From Mesorhizobium sp. B2-7-2 (GTDB lineage Bacteria; Pseudomonadota; Alphaproteobacteria; Rhizobiales; Rhizobiaceae), in assembly GCF_006440775.1 (NCBI RefSeq), contig NZ_VFTZ01000003.1, forward strand, positions 124,001 to 188,000: DNA of 64,000 nt, in the 5' to 3' direction. The position numbers were made by a program, and so were the translations under genes. Below are positions 50,865 to 59,939 of this stretch, piece by piece. Position 1 is the first letter of the stretch. Every line of letters begins with the position of its first letter. The notes beneath the pieces are model-generated. The model did no database searches. It was not told the origin of the DNA and was given only the letters and a program-made list of their open reading frames with translations.

Positions 50865-51694
50865 TGCGCACGCTCTACGGCGCATCGCCGGCGGACATCG
50901 CCGGCATGGATACGGAGCGGCTGAGAGCCGAATTCCTGGTCGACGACCTGTTCCGGTCGGGCGCGATTGAATTCGTTTACACCCATGTCGACCGCATGCT
51001 CGTCGGCGGCGCCGTTCCGTTGGGCGAGCCGCTGATGTTCGGCAACGGAGCCGATGTCGGCACAGAACTCTTCTTCACGGCGCGTGAGATGGGTATCGCC
51101 AACCTGGGCGGCGGTGGCACAGTCGCTGTAGATGGCACGCGCTTTACCCTGGCCAACCGCGACATCCTCTATATCGGACGTGGCGCGCGCGAGGTGACGC
51201 TGGCGAGCGACGATCCGGAGAGGCCGGCGCGCTTCTACATGAACTCGGTGCCGGCCGGCGCCGACATTCCCCATCGCCTCATCTCCAGGAGTGAAGCCAA
51301 GCCGCTGGTGCTGGGCGAGGAGGCGCGCGCCAACAAGCGCACGCTGCGCATGTACATCCACCCCGAAGTGGCCCCGTCATGCCTTCTACTGATGGGCATC
51401 ACCGACCTCGCGCCGGGCAGCGTGTGGAACACCATACCGCCGCATCTGCATGAGCGGCGCATGGAGGCGTATTGCTATTTCGACCTCGCCGCTTCGGACC
51501 GGGTCGTCCATCTGATGGGCCGACCCGACAGTACCCGCCATCTGATGGTCGCCGACGGCAACGTTGTCCTGTCGCCGGCCTGGTCGATCCATATGGGCGC
51601 GGGCACCGGTCCCTACGCCTTTGTCTGGGGCATGACAGGGGAGAACCAGGCCTACACCGATGTCGACCGGGTTGCCGTGAAGGATTTGCGATGA
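50861..51694 (+). CDS. kduI: 5-keto-4-deoxyuronate isomerase
   Basis: 277-residue cupin-like isomerase, the same length as E. coli KduI. It converts 4-deoxy-L-threo-5-hexosulose uronate (from unsaturated galacturonate) to 2,5-diketo-3-deoxygluconate. Zinc ligands are present: His-x-His-x4-Glu in PPHLHERRMEAYCYFD (His about 195 and 197, Glu about 202) and His in AWSIHMGAGTGPYAF. NPPHLH-type, VTLAS and NSVPAGADIPHRLI stretches also fit. It accepts the product of the GH105 enzyme; the two genes overlap by four bases (ATGA). Confidence 0.95.
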   Translation: MMRTLYGASPADIAGMDTERLRAEFLVDDLFRSGAIEFVYTHVDRMLVGGAVPLGEPLMFGNGADVGTELFFTAREMGIANLGGGGTVAVDGTRFTLANRDILYIGRGAREVTLASDDPERPARFYMNSVPAGADIPHRLISRSEAKPLVLGEEARANKRTLRMYIHPEVAPSCLLLMGITDLAPGSVWNTIPPHLHERRMEAYCYFDLAASDRVVHLMGRPDSTRHLMVADGNVVLSPAWSIHMGAGTGPYAFVWGMTGENQAYTDVDRVAVKDLR

Positions 51695-54210
51695 GCGTGG
51701 CCGCGCAAAGCGCTCAGACCGATTTCACGCTGCGCCGGCCGCTCATGGCCGGGCGGCCGATCGCCTATTGGCGGCTCGGTCCCGTCGTCGAGCAGCGCTA
51801 CGACGTGGCCGATCAGCCCATGAAGGGCGAGATGGATCCCTTCTTCTTCCTGACCAAGCACAAGAATTTCATTCCGCATGAATATCCGTGCCGCACGCAA
51901 TTCGCAGCGGAACGTCGCGGCAAGCGGCCTCTGGTCAGCTCCGAATTCAGCGCCGGGCGCATCTGGCTGCCCTTCGCCTCGCCGCGTATCGACCTGTCGG
52001 GTTTCTGGTTCCGGCCCACCGTGCTCGGGACCTGGGCTGAGACGACGATCGAGGCCGCCTCGCCCGGCGAGGCACGGTTCAGGCTGCGCACATGCGGCGG
52101 CGCCATAGTCTTCGCCAATGGCGCGGAAGCCGGATGGATGGCGCCCTATGGCCGCAATCTGGAAAGCGCCGAGGACTTCAAGGTCGCGCTGAAGGCCGGC
52201 CGCAACGAAATCCGGATATGGTTCGACGATCTCGCCGAGCGCGACGCCCGCTACTATTTCCAACTCGACTACCTGTCAGGTCCAACAGCTGCGATCGCGT
52301 TGCCGATCGAGGTCGAGGGTGCGGTTGCGGATGCGATGGAGGCGGCGCTCGACGACATGCGTTTCGAGCGTGCCGCTTATGACCGCGGCGAGGTGGCGTT
52401 GGTCACCGGCGTGGCGTTGCCGCGCGACGCAGCGGTCGCGGTCGAGATCGAGGGCGATTTCATGTCGATCGAAGCACCGGTGCGCTTTGCCTTCGATCTG
52501 CCCGCCAGCCAGAAGCGCCTGCCAATCGCCGATACCGAGCAACTGCCGGCCGACTTTCGTCATTTTAAGGTGACGCTGGCGATCGGAGGCCATGCCGTAT
52601 CGCGCGTCTTCGGCGTGGAGATCTGCCACGCGCGCCGCCAGGGCGCCGCGCCGGAAACGCTTGCCGCGCGCATCGACGAGGCGCTTAGTGAAGTCGCCGA
52701 TCATGCCGAGGCCGATACGGTGCGCGCGCTGGCACGGCTGGCGATCGGGCAGGCGGGCGCCGAGACGGACGCCATGGTCTCCGGGGCTCTGCCTGCGATC
52801 GAGGATTGTCACGATTGCGCCGATTTCATCCTGGTGCCGCTGCTGTGGTGCCGCAAGGCCTATGGCGATCGGCTGGAAGCAGATCTGCGCGCGCGTGTCG
52901 ACAAGGCCATCCTCGGCTACCGCTATTGGATGGACGAGCCCGGCAATGACGTGCAGTGGTATTTCTCCGAGAACCACGCGCTGCTCTTTCATACCGCCGC
53001 CTACATTGCCGGCGGGCTTCTGCCGGAAGCATGCTTCGAGCGGTCGGGCCGCCTTGGCCGCGAGCAGTCGGCCGTGGGTGCCGCGCGGGTACGGGCCTGG
53101 CTCGATCATTTCGAGGCATGGGAAATGGCCGAGTTCAATTCGGCGCCCTACTTTCCGATCGACCTCAAGGGTCTGTGCGCGCTCTACGCACTGGCTCCCG
53201 ACAAGGACATCGCCGAACGTGCCGGCAACGCGGTGATACGCCTGCTGGAGATCGTCGCCCGCTCGGCCCATCACGGCATTCTCACCGGCGCGCAAGGCCG
53301 CTCCTATGAGCACACGCTACGCGCCGCGCGCTCCCTGGAACTGTCGGGCATCTGCCGCATGGTCTGGGGCAAGGGCAACTACGGCATGCGCTTCCACGCG
53401 TTGCCGCAACTGGCGCTTTGCCTGCGCGACCACGGCATGAGCGTTCCAGCCGAGCTGGCGGCGATCGCCTCTGTCACCGACGATACGGCCTGGGAATGGA
53501 CGTTCGCGCAGGGGCAGGACCGCTTCGCGCGGCTCTATCACCACAAGACGCGTGACCATGCGATGGGCAGCGCGGCCGGCTATCGCTGGAACCAGTGGGG
53601 CTATCAGGAGACCGCCGTTCACGCCCGGCTGGGGAAGAATCCGGATGCTCAGATCTGGATCAACCACCCGGGCGAAGTCCTGCAGTCGGGATATGGCAGG
53701 CCGTCCTATTGGGGCGGCTCTGGCACCTTGCCGCGGGTTCACCAGTACCGCGATCTCGCTGTCGTCAGCTTTGCCTGTTCGGACGAACAGCCGGACTTCA
53801 CGCATGCCTGGTTTCCGACAAGTGCCTTCGATGCCGTGCGCGTGGATGGCCACCTGGCGTTCGCGCAATCGGGCGATGCTTTCGCCATGCTGAAAACGGA
53901 CGTGCCGCTCTTGCAGGTCAAGGCCGGTCCGACGGCCGGCAACGAGTTGCGGGCGGCTGGGCGCAGGGCGACATGGATCGTTCGCCTCGGCGACCGGACC
54001 AGCGATCTGCAAACGCTCGATGCCTGGGCCGCCGCCTTCGCGGACCTGTCGGTGCGGTCGGGCTCCGACGGCGAACTGATCGTCGAAGACCCGGATTACG
54101 GCACCGTGCGTTTCCTCGCCGACGCGAGGGTCGTGGCCGAGGGGCGGATGCTCGATCCGGCCGACTGGACGGTGCGCGGCGAGGCGACGCGCATGAAACG
54201 CAGACAATAG
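51691..54210 (+). CDS. uncharacterised 839-residue protein of the pectin operon
   Basis: I do not recognise the family with certainty. The N-terminal ~300 residues look beta-rich (LSGFWFRPTVLGTWAET, ANGAEAGWMAPYGRN), like carbohydrate-binding or jelly-roll domains. The middle (about 330-640) is helical and resembles an (alpha/alpha)6 toroid. It has DVQWYFSENHALLFHTAAYIAG (Ser426-Glu-Asn-His429), EFNSAPYFPIDLKGLCALY, and GRSYEHTLRAARSLELSG (Tyr539, His541). His and Tyr in such positions act as catalytic pairs in polysaccharide lyases of this fold. The C-terminal third (Trp/Gly-rich, beta) could be the sandwich domain of such enzymes. No signal peptide. It overlaps kduI by four bases, so it should process pectin fragments in the cytoplasm. 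Confidence 0.55.
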   Translation: MSVAAQSAQTDFTLRRPLMAGRPIAYWRLGPVVEQRYDVADQPMKGEMDPFFFLTKHKNFIPHEYPCRTQFAAERRGKRPLVSSEFSAGRIWLPFASPRIDLSGFWFRPTVLGTWAETTIEAASPGEARFRLRTCGGAIVFANGAEAGWMAPYGRNLESAEDFKVALKAGRNEIRIWFDDLAERDARYYFQLDYLSGPTAAIALPIEVEGAVADAMEAALDDMRFERAAYDRGEVALVTGVALPRDAAVAVEIEGDFMSIEAPVRFAFDLPASQKRLPIADTEQLPADFRHFKVTLAIGGHAVSRVFGVEICHARRQGAAPETLAARIDEALSEVADHAEADTVRALARLAIGQAGAETDAMVSGALPAIEDCHDCADFILVPLLWCRKAYGDRLEADLRARVDKAILGYRYWMDEPGNDVQWYFSENHALLFHTAAYIAGGLLPEACFERSGRLGREQSAVGAARVRAWLDHFEAWEMAEFNSAPYFPIDLKGLCALYALAPDKDIAERAGNAVIRLLEIVARSAHHGILTGAQGRSYEHTLRAARSLELSGICRMVWGKGNYGMRFHALPQLALCLRDHGMSVPAELAAIASVTDDTAWEWTFAQGQDRFARLYHHKTRDHAMGSAAGYRWNQWGYQETAVHARLGKNPDAQIWINHPGEVLQSGYGRPSYWGGSGTLPRVHQYRDLAVVSFACSDEQPDFTHAWFPTSAFDAVRVDGHLAFAQSGDAFAMLKTDVPLLQVKAGPTAGNELRAAGRRATWIVRLGDRTSDLQTLDAWAAAFADLSVRSGSDGELIVEDPDYGTVRFLADARVVAEGRMLDPADWTVRGEATRMKRRQ

Positions 54211-54297
54211 GGAGGAATCGGCCGCGGCCCTCAAGAGGAGAGGGCGAGGCGGCTTGAAAGGTCGGGGCGCCGCCCCGGACAAAGGAGGAGACGAAGC

Positions 54298-55566
54298 ATG
54301 ACCAAGACCCGCACTTGGCTGGCCGCGATATCGGTCAGCCTGCTCGCATCAACCAGCGCGTTTGCCGGCGACGTGCGCATCATGTGGTACTCGGACGGTG
54401 TCGAAGGCGATGTCATCCAGGATCTTCTGAACCGCTTCATGAAGGACAACCCGGACATCCACGTCACGCTTGACAACGTTGCCTACAAGGTGATCCAGGA
54501 GCAACTGCCCATCCAGCTCGAAGCCGGTCAGGGACCGGATATCGCACGCGTCACCAACATCAAGGAACTCGCGCAGCACTGGCTCGACCTGCGGCCGCTG
54601 CTGGCCGATCCGAAATACTGGGACGACAATTTCGGTGATACGCTCGACTGGATGCGCCCCGACGGCTCCAAGGCCATCACGGGTTTCATGACCCAGCTTA
54701 CGCTTACCGGCGGCTTCGCCAACAAGACGCTGTTCGAACAGGCCGGCGTGGCAATGCCCGGCGACAAGGCGACTTGGGACGACTGGGTCAACGCCGCGGC
54801 GCAAGTGGCGAAGAGCCAGCAGCTTCCAGCTGCTTTCGCGATCGACCGCTCTGGCCACCGCATTTCTGGCGCCAATATCTCCTACGGCGCAAACTATATC
54901 GGACCCGATGGCACGCCGGCGAAAGTGGACGACGGCACCAAGGCATTCGTCGGCAAGCTCGTCGACTGGACCGCCAAGGGCCTCATGCTGAAGGACACCT
55001 GGGTCTCGGCGGCCGGCTCGACCTATCGCGCGGCCGCCGACGATTTCGTCAATGCCCAGATCCCATTCTACTATTCGGGAAGCTGGCAGGTCGCCAATTT
55101 GTCAACCAAGATCGGCGACAGCTTCGACTGGGTGGCGACCGGCTCACCTTGCGGCACCGCCGGCTGCTCGGGCGTGAAAGGCGGCGCGGCGCTGGTCGCC
55201 ATCAAATACACGAAGAACCCCAAGGACGTCGCCAAGGTCATGGACTATCTGGCCCGCGAAGACGTCGTGAAAGAATTCAGCGAGCGCACGCTGTTCCTGC
55301 CGGCGCACAAGGGCGTTATCGAGAAAGGCGGACTGAAATGGGTTTCGACCGACAAGAATGTCGGTCCGGCGCTCGACAAATTCGTCAAGGCGGCCAGTGA
55401 GACGCTGCCGGCGGCCGACGCGCTGCCGCCGTGGAAGTGGGCCAATGCCTATTATGCGGCGTTGGTAACCCGTGTTAGCCAGGTGATGGCCGGCGAGCTC
55501 ACGCTCGACGAGGCCTGGGCCAAGATCGACCAGGACATCGCCGACAAGGTCGCAGAGGCCAAGTGA
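54298..55566 (+). CDS. CUT1 ABC transporter substrate-binding protein (family 1)
   Basis: 422-residue extracellular solute-binding protein. Signal peptide TRTWLAAISVSLLASTSAFA, mature start about residue 24 (GDVRIMWYSDGVEG). Then LLNRFMKDNPDIHVTLDNVAY, EAGQGPDIARVTNIKELAQ, WDDWVNAAAQVAKS and IPFYYSGSWQVANL, typical of MalE-like proteins for oligosaccharides. CGTAGC provides two nearby Cys. GGAGGAG precedes the ATG. With 55563, 56582 and 57642 it forms a full importer, in an operon with pectin enzymes, so the ligand is probably an unsaturated oligogalacturonide or rhamnogalacturonide. Confidence 0.9.
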   Translation: MTKTRTWLAAISVSLLASTSAFAGDVRIMWYSDGVEGDVIQDLLNRFMKDNPDIHVTLDNVAYKVIQEQLPIQLEAGQGPDIARVTNIKELAQHWLDLRPLLADPKYWDDNFGDTLDWMRPDGSKAITGFMTQLTLTGGFANKTLFEQAGVAMPGDKATWDDWVNAAAQVAKSQQLPAAFAIDRSGHRISGANISYGANYIGPDGTPAKVDDGTKAFVGKLVDWTAKGLMLKDTWVSAAGSTYRAAADDFVNAQIPFYYSGSWQVANLSTKIGDSFDWVATGSPCGTAGCSGVKGGAALVAIKYTKNPKDVAKVMDYLAREDVVKEFSERTLFLPAHKGVIEKGGLKWVSTDKNVGPALDKFVKAASETLPAADALPPWKWANAYYAALVTRVSQVMAGELTLDEAWAKIDQDIADKVAEAK

Positions 55567-56585
55567 CCGCCGCCGCGATGCTCAAGGCATGGACCGGCGC
55601 CGCTCTCGCTGCGCCGGTCGCCTGGCTTGCATCGGTCGTCAACGTGCCGCTCAAGTCCTGGCAGCGGGCGACGGGTACCGGCGGCATGGCCGCCTTCTTC
55701 CTTGCCCCGAACATGGCGATCTTCGGCATCTTCGTGCTGGTGCCGCTGGTTATCAACTTCTTCTATTCGGCCACCTCTGGAACGGCCTATTTCCTGCAGG
55801 ACCGCACCTATGTCGGGCTGGAGCAATATCAGCGCCTGCTCGACTGCGGCAGTTATCTGGACCCCGCCACCTGCCGTGAGGACCTTTTCTGGAAGGCCGT
55901 GCACAATACGGGCCTATTCGTCGTCGTGCAGGTGGCGCTGATGACGATCGTGTCGATCGCAACCGCGCTGATCCTCAACCGCGAGATCGTGGGCCGTAGT
56001 TTCTGGCGCGCGGTGTTCTTCTTTCCGGTGCTGCTGTCGCCCGTCGTCACCGGCCTGATCTGGCGCTGGATCCTGCAACGCCAGGGGCTGCTGAACCTGA
56101 TCGTCCACGACATGGGCGGCGAGCCGTACAACTGGCTGACGGATCGTTTTTGGGCCTTCGCCGCCGCCGTCAGCGTTTCGGTCTGGGCCCATATGGGCTT
56201 CTACACGCTCATCCTGCTTGCCGGCCTGCAGGCGATCCCGCGCGATCTTTACGAGGCTGCCGAGATGGACGGCACGAAGCCGGCGCGAATATTCTGGCGC
56301 ATCACGCTGCCGCTCCTGATGCCGAACCTGCTTGTCGTCATCGTGCTGGCACTGATCCGCGCCGTGCAGATATTCGACGAGGTCTATGTGCTGACGGGAG
56401 GAGGGCCGGGGACCTCCACCCTCTATCTCACGCAATACATCTATGAGATCGGCTTCGCCTCCCTGCTGCGCAATCCGGGGCTGGCTTCGGCGGCTTCCAT
56501 CCTGATGGGGCTGGTGCTGGTCGTGCTCACACTACTTCAGCTGCAGGTCGGACGGCGGGGCGAACGGAAGGGTGCGCGCGAATGA
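55563..56585 (+). CDS. CUT1 ABC transporter permease (MalF/UgpA type)
   Basis: 340-residue permease with six or more membrane helices: FFLAPNMAIFGIFVLVPLVINFFYSA, LFVVVQVALMTIVSIATALIL (in part) and so on. The EAA coupling loop is YEAAEMDGTKPARIFWRITLPLLMPNL, and VLTGGGPGTSTLYLTQYIY is the conserved periplasmic-exit motif. The GTG start overlaps the binding-protein stop (GTGA), and the stop overlaps the next ATG (ATGA). Confidence 0.93.
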   Translation: MTAAAMLKAWTGAALAAPVAWLASVVNVPLKSWQRATGTGGMAAFFLAPNMAIFGIFVLVPLVINFFYSATSGTAYFLQDRTYVGLEQYQRLLDCGSYLDPATCREDLFWKAVHNTGLFVVVQVALMTIVSIATALILNREIVGRSFWRAVFFFPVLLSPVVTGLIWRWILQRQGLLNLIVHDMGGEPYNWLTDRFWAFAAAVSVSVWAHMGFYTLILLAGLQAIPRDLYEAAEMDGTKPARIFWRITLPLLMPNLLVVIVLALIRAVQIFDEVYVLTGGGPGTSTLYLTQYIYEIGFASLLRNPGLASAASILMGLVLVVLTLLQLQVGRRGERKGARE

Positions 56586-57634
56586 GCGGCGTCGCGACAT
56601 TCCTGACCCGCCGGCGCGGCGGTCGGGGCTGGCATTGGACGGACGTCGTCAGCTGGCTGTGGCTCGCCGGCGGGCTGGTGATCATGTTCGGCCCGGCCGT
56701 CTGGCTGTTGGGCTCGTCCTTCAAGACGCCGGCGCAGCTTGCTGAATTTCCGCCGACCATCCTGCCCTATGTCAGCCAGCAGGCAACGGTAGAAGGTCAC
56801 GACAAGCCGCTCACTCTCTACAGGGTGAAGCTGCCGGATGGTTCAACCAAGGTGCTGGCCGAGGTGCGCCGCATCGGCATCGTGGCGCAGATGGTGGACC
56901 CGAAGGCGCCGAACGAGATCGTGAAGGTCAACATCGCCAACCGTGAACCGGTGCGCGAAATCGGCCTTGCGACGGAGAACTACACCGAGCCCTTCGTCCA
57001 TTTCGACTTCCTGCGTTATCTGCGCAATTCGGTTTTCGTGACGGCCATGGCGACGCTGATCACCCTGCTCACCAATTCGATGGCCGCTTTCGCCCTGTCG
57101 AAATACAGGTTTCGCGGCCGCGATCTCACCATGCTGTTGATCGTCGGCACGCTGATGGTGCCGCTATCGGTCATCCTGGTGCCGCTCTATTCGGTGGTGA
57201 GTGCTGTCGGCCTGCTCGATTCACTGTGGGGCGTGATCCTGCCGACAGTGGCGACGCCGACAGGCGTGTTCCTGTTGCGTCAATATATGCTGACCATCCC
57301 GGACGAGCTGCTGGATGCGGCGCGCATGGACAACGCGTCCGAATGGCAGATCTACTGGCGAATCGTATTGCCTCTTGCCGCACCGGCGCTCGCCGTGCTC
57401 GCGATCTTTTCGGTCGTCTGGCGCTGGAACGACTTCCTTTGGCCGCTGGTGGTTCTGTCGCGCAAGGAACTCTACACGCTCCAGGTCGGGCTCAACACCT
57501 ATGCCGGCCAGCTCAATGTGCAGTGGCATTACATCCTGGCCATGACCGTGGTGACGATGATCCCCGTCGTCCTCGTCTTCGTCTTCCTGCAGCGCTACAT
57601 CACATCCGGCATTGCCGGTACCGGGCTGAAGTGA
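56582..57634 (+). CDS. CUT1 ABC transporter permease (MalG/UgpE type) with periplasmic insertion
   Basis: 350 residues, about 70 more than usual MalG-type proteins. The extra part (residues about 62-135, with YRVKLPDGSTKVLAEVRR and ANREPVREIGLATENY) lies between the first and second helix and is predicted periplasmic. The rest is standard: LRYLRNSVFVTAMATLITLLTNSMAAFALSKYRF in two pieces, the EAA loop DAARMDNASEWQIYWRIVLPLAAP and FLWPLVVLSRKELYTLQVGL. It pairs with the 55563 permease. Its start overlaps that gene by four bases. Confidence 0.92.
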   Translation: MSGVATFLTRRRGGRGWHWTDVVSWLWLAGGLVIMFGPAVWLLGSSFKTPAQLAEFPPTILPYVSQQATVEGHDKPLTLYRVKLPDGSTKVLAEVRRIGIVAQMVDPKAPNEIVKVNIANREPVREIGLATENYTEPFVHFDFLRYLRNSVFVTAMATLITLLTNSMAAFALSKYRFRGRDLTMLLIVGTLMVPLSVILVPLYSVVSAVGLLDSLWGVILPTVATPTGVFLLRQYMLTIPDELLDAARMDNASEWQIYWRIVLPLAAPALAVLAIFSVVWRWNDFLWPLVVLSRKELYTLQVGLNTYAGQLNVQWHYILAMTVVTMIPVVLVFVFLQRYITSGIAGTGLK

Positions 57635-57641
57635 GGGTGTG

Positions 57642-58730
57642 ATGGGACGGATAACGCTGACCGACATCGATCGCGCCTACGGAAAGATAAAGATCCTGCA
57701 CAACATCAATCTCGACGTCGGCGACGGCGAGATGCTGGTGCTTGTCGGTCCGTCTGGTTGCGGCAAGTCCACGCTGCTGCGTCTGATCGCCGGGCTCGAC
57801 CGGCCGACCGGCGGCAAGATCGAGATCGACGGCGCCGACGTCACCGAGGTTTCGGCCGCGCGGCGCGGGCTGGCGATGGTGTTCCAGTCATATGCGCTCT
57901 ACCCGCACATGAGCGTGCGACAGAACCTTGCCTTCGGGCTCGAGAACATCCGCATGCCGAAGGCCGAGATCGATGCGCGCATCACGGAAGCGGCGCGCAT
58001 GCTGGACATTGCGCCCTATCTCGATCGCCGGCCCGGTCAACTGTCGGGCGGGCAGAAGCAGCGTGTAGCGATCGGCCGTGCGGTGGTGCGCAATCCGACC
58101 GCTTTTCTTCTGGATGAACCGCTGTCCAACCTCGACGCCGAACTCCGCATCAGCACGCGCGCCGAATTGGCCGCGCTGCACAAGCGACTGGCAACCACGA
58201 TGATCTACGTGACCCACGACCAAGTCGAGGCAATGACGCTGGCGGACCGCATCGTGGTGATGCGGTCCGGGCGGATCGAGCAGGTCGGCCGGCCGCTGGA
58301 CCTCTACAACGCACCGGCAAACCTGTTCGTTGCGGGCTTTATCGGCGCGCCGCGCATGAATCTTTTGCCGGCCAAGGTGCGTTCCGCCAGCGGCACGCAA
58401 GTGCACGTCGAAGGTCCGGGCGGGCTTTCGGCAGCGATTGCGGCCGACGGAACCGCACTGAAGCCCGGCGACGAGGCGACGCTTGGCATACGGCCGCATG
58501 ACATCGAACTTTCGGACGGCAGCAAGGGATCGGTCGAAGCGCGGGTGACGCTGGCCGAAGCGCTGGGACCGGAAACCGTCGTTCACGCCACCATCGCCGG
58601 CGACAACAGACTGGTCGCGGTGCTCAAGCGCCAGGACGTCCAGACGCAAGGCCAGCCGATCAACCTCACCCTGCCGCCGGAGCGGATGCATCTCTTCGAT
58701 TCCACCGGGCTGCGGATCGCTTCGCGCTGA
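57642..58730 (+). CDS. CUT1 ABC transporter ATPase (MalK/UgpC type)
   Basis: 362-residue ATPase with one nucleotide-binding domain and a C-terminal regulatory OB-fold region. Walker A GPSGCGKSTLLRLIAG, Q-loop MVFQSYALYPHMSV, signature LSGGQKQRVAIGRAV, Walker B FLLDEPLSNLDAELR and switch His in YVTHDQVEAMTLADR. The C-terminal domain has GIRPHDIEL and LAEALGPETVVHA. The ATG at 57642 has GAGGG upstream; a GTG one codon earlier is possible. Last gene of the pectin-fragment operon. Confidence 0.94.
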   Translation: MGRITLTDIDRAYGKIKILHNINLDVGDGEMLVLVGPSGCGKSTLLRLIAGLDRPTGGKIEIDGADVTEVSAARRGLAMVFQSYALYPHMSVRQNLAFGLENIRMPKAEIDARITEAARMLDIAPYLDRRPGQLSGGQKQRVAIGRAVVRNPTAFLLDEPLSNLDAELRISTRAELAALHKRLATTMIYVTHDQVEAMTLADRIVVMRSGRIEQVGRPLDLYNAPANLFVAGFIGAPRMNLLPAKVRSASGTQVHVEGPGGLSAAIAADGTALKPGDEATLGIRPHDIELSDGSKGSVEARVTLAEALGPETVVHATIAGDNRLVAVLKRQDVQTQGQPINLTLPPERMHLFDSTGLRIASR

Positions 58731-58740
58731 GCGGCTCCCG

Positions 58741-58960
58741 CTAGCGTTGGCTAAGAGCGGCCGCCTCCCGCAGCGAGGCGGCCGGCTGGATTCGCCGTCC
58801 AAAGCCCCGGAGCAGCTGCGCCACAGTGTCGACCAGCGACGCATTCGTGGGTGCCGTTGAACCGTCCGGCAGTAGAAGATTGTTCTCGAAGCCGACGCGG
58901 ACATCTCCACCAAGCAGCGCTCCCGCATGCTGCAACCGGTTGACCAGGCGCTCGCCATGA
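58741..58960 (-). pseudogene. C-terminal fragment of a BKACE (DUF849) beta-keto acid cleavage enzyme
   Basis: About 70 residues on the minus strand read HGERLVNRLQHAGALLGGD, VRVGFENNLLLPDGSTAPTN and ASLVDTVAQLLRGFGRR, matching the end of 3-keto-5-aminohexanoate cleavage-type (BKACE) enzymes where GxxVRVGxEDN binds the metal-CoA region. In-frame stops upstream cut it off at about 58975 and there is no start, so only a remnant is left, ten bases after the ATPase gene. Confidence 0.7.
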
Positions 58961-58963
58961 AGT

Positions 58964-59413
58964 TCAGCTGTTTATCGCCTCGCGGCCCGTAACTTCCGCG
59001 ATGAAGATTCTAAAGAACACGTGGGGAAGGCGTCCCATGTTCGAGGACGTGCCTGGCTTGAGTGCGCCTGGCTCCCACCAGTCGGCGTGCTTGCTCAAGA
59101 CGGACCATGCATGATCGATCTCGATCTTGTGCCCGATCCGGTCAGGGAGTTCCTCATAGCGGCCGCTGACAACCACACTTTTCCAGCCACGGCCCATATT
59201 GCGTTCATCGACCTGCACTGAGACGAGCGGATTGGCGCGCATCCACTCGATCTTCTTGCCCAGCATGGAGAAGGCATAAAGGTGATTGTCCGCGTGGGCG
59301 TAATAGAAAGGCACGACGTAAGGTTGCCCGTCTTCGGCGCAGGCTAGGCGGCCGATGCGATTGGCTGTGAGTAGCTTTGTGCATTCCAAAGCGGAAAGTG
59401 TGCGGATCTGCAT
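58964..59413 (-). CDS. pyridoxamine 5'-phosphate oxidase-family FMN-binding protein
   Basis: 149-residue split-barrel protein: LTANRIGRLACAEDGQPYVVPF, YYAHADNHLYAFSMLGKKIEWM, NPLVSVQVDERNM and WKSVVVSGRYEELPD. This is the Pyridox_ox_2 group, small flavin- or heme-binding proteins that are often not true PNP oxidases. AGGAG precedes the ATG. It is intact but surrounded by gene remnants on both sides. Physiological role unknown. Confidence 0.85.
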   Translation of the reverse strand: MQIRTLSALECTKLLTANRIGRLACAEDGQPYVVPFYYAHADNHLYAFSMLGKKIEWMRANPLVSVQVDERNMGRGWKSVVVSGRYEELPDRIGHKIEIDHAWSVLSKHADWWEPGALKPGTSSNMGRLPHVFFRIFIAEVTGREAINS

Positions 59414-59435
59414 GGCAAGCTCCTAAAATGCGGGC

Positions 59436-59633
59436 TTCGTGCCGCGATTTCCCCGGAACGCGTGCAGCGGCGACCTGGTAGAGAGCGCCCACCTTTTCGC
59501 CCTGGGCATATATTTCGGCGCCTGCCGGGAAGAAGCTGACCGGCTGTACTATCGTTCCTTCGACGACGGGCGAGGGATCCTGCTGTGGCAGATAAGACAG
59601 GAGTTCGATCTTGGCGGAAGCTTGAGCGTACAT
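59436..59633 (-). pseudogene. N-terminal fragment of a Crp/Fnr-family regulator
   Basis: Minus-strand frame: MYAQASAKIELLSYLPQQDP, then PVSFFPAGAEIYAQGEKVGALYQV, the start of a cyclic-nucleotide-binding/FNR-type sensor domain (FPAGAEIYAQGExVxxLYxV). After about 60 residues similarity ends and the frame runs into the neighbouring oxidase gene region. No HTH domain follows, so it is a truncated remnant. Confidence 0.6.
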
Positions 59634-59939
59634 GGCTGTGTCCCGGTGAATTCGTGACAACAGCAATCGCGCAAATCCCGACGCGCCGAAATTCGGTTAT
59701 GTCCCTACGGGAAATTGCGTAGAGCGGAACCCCGAAATCATCCGATCGACCCAGATCTCACTGAGCAACCACTTGGTCCGATGTCTTGGGGCCAATGATT
59801 AATCTTCTTTTGTGTCGTTTGGTTCGCCAGACCATACGAGACGATACGAAGGATATGGGTTGGCTAACCATCCACTAAACCATTGATTTCCCTCTGGATT
59901 CACACACCCTCCGGGCCCACCATTATCATTATTTATCAA

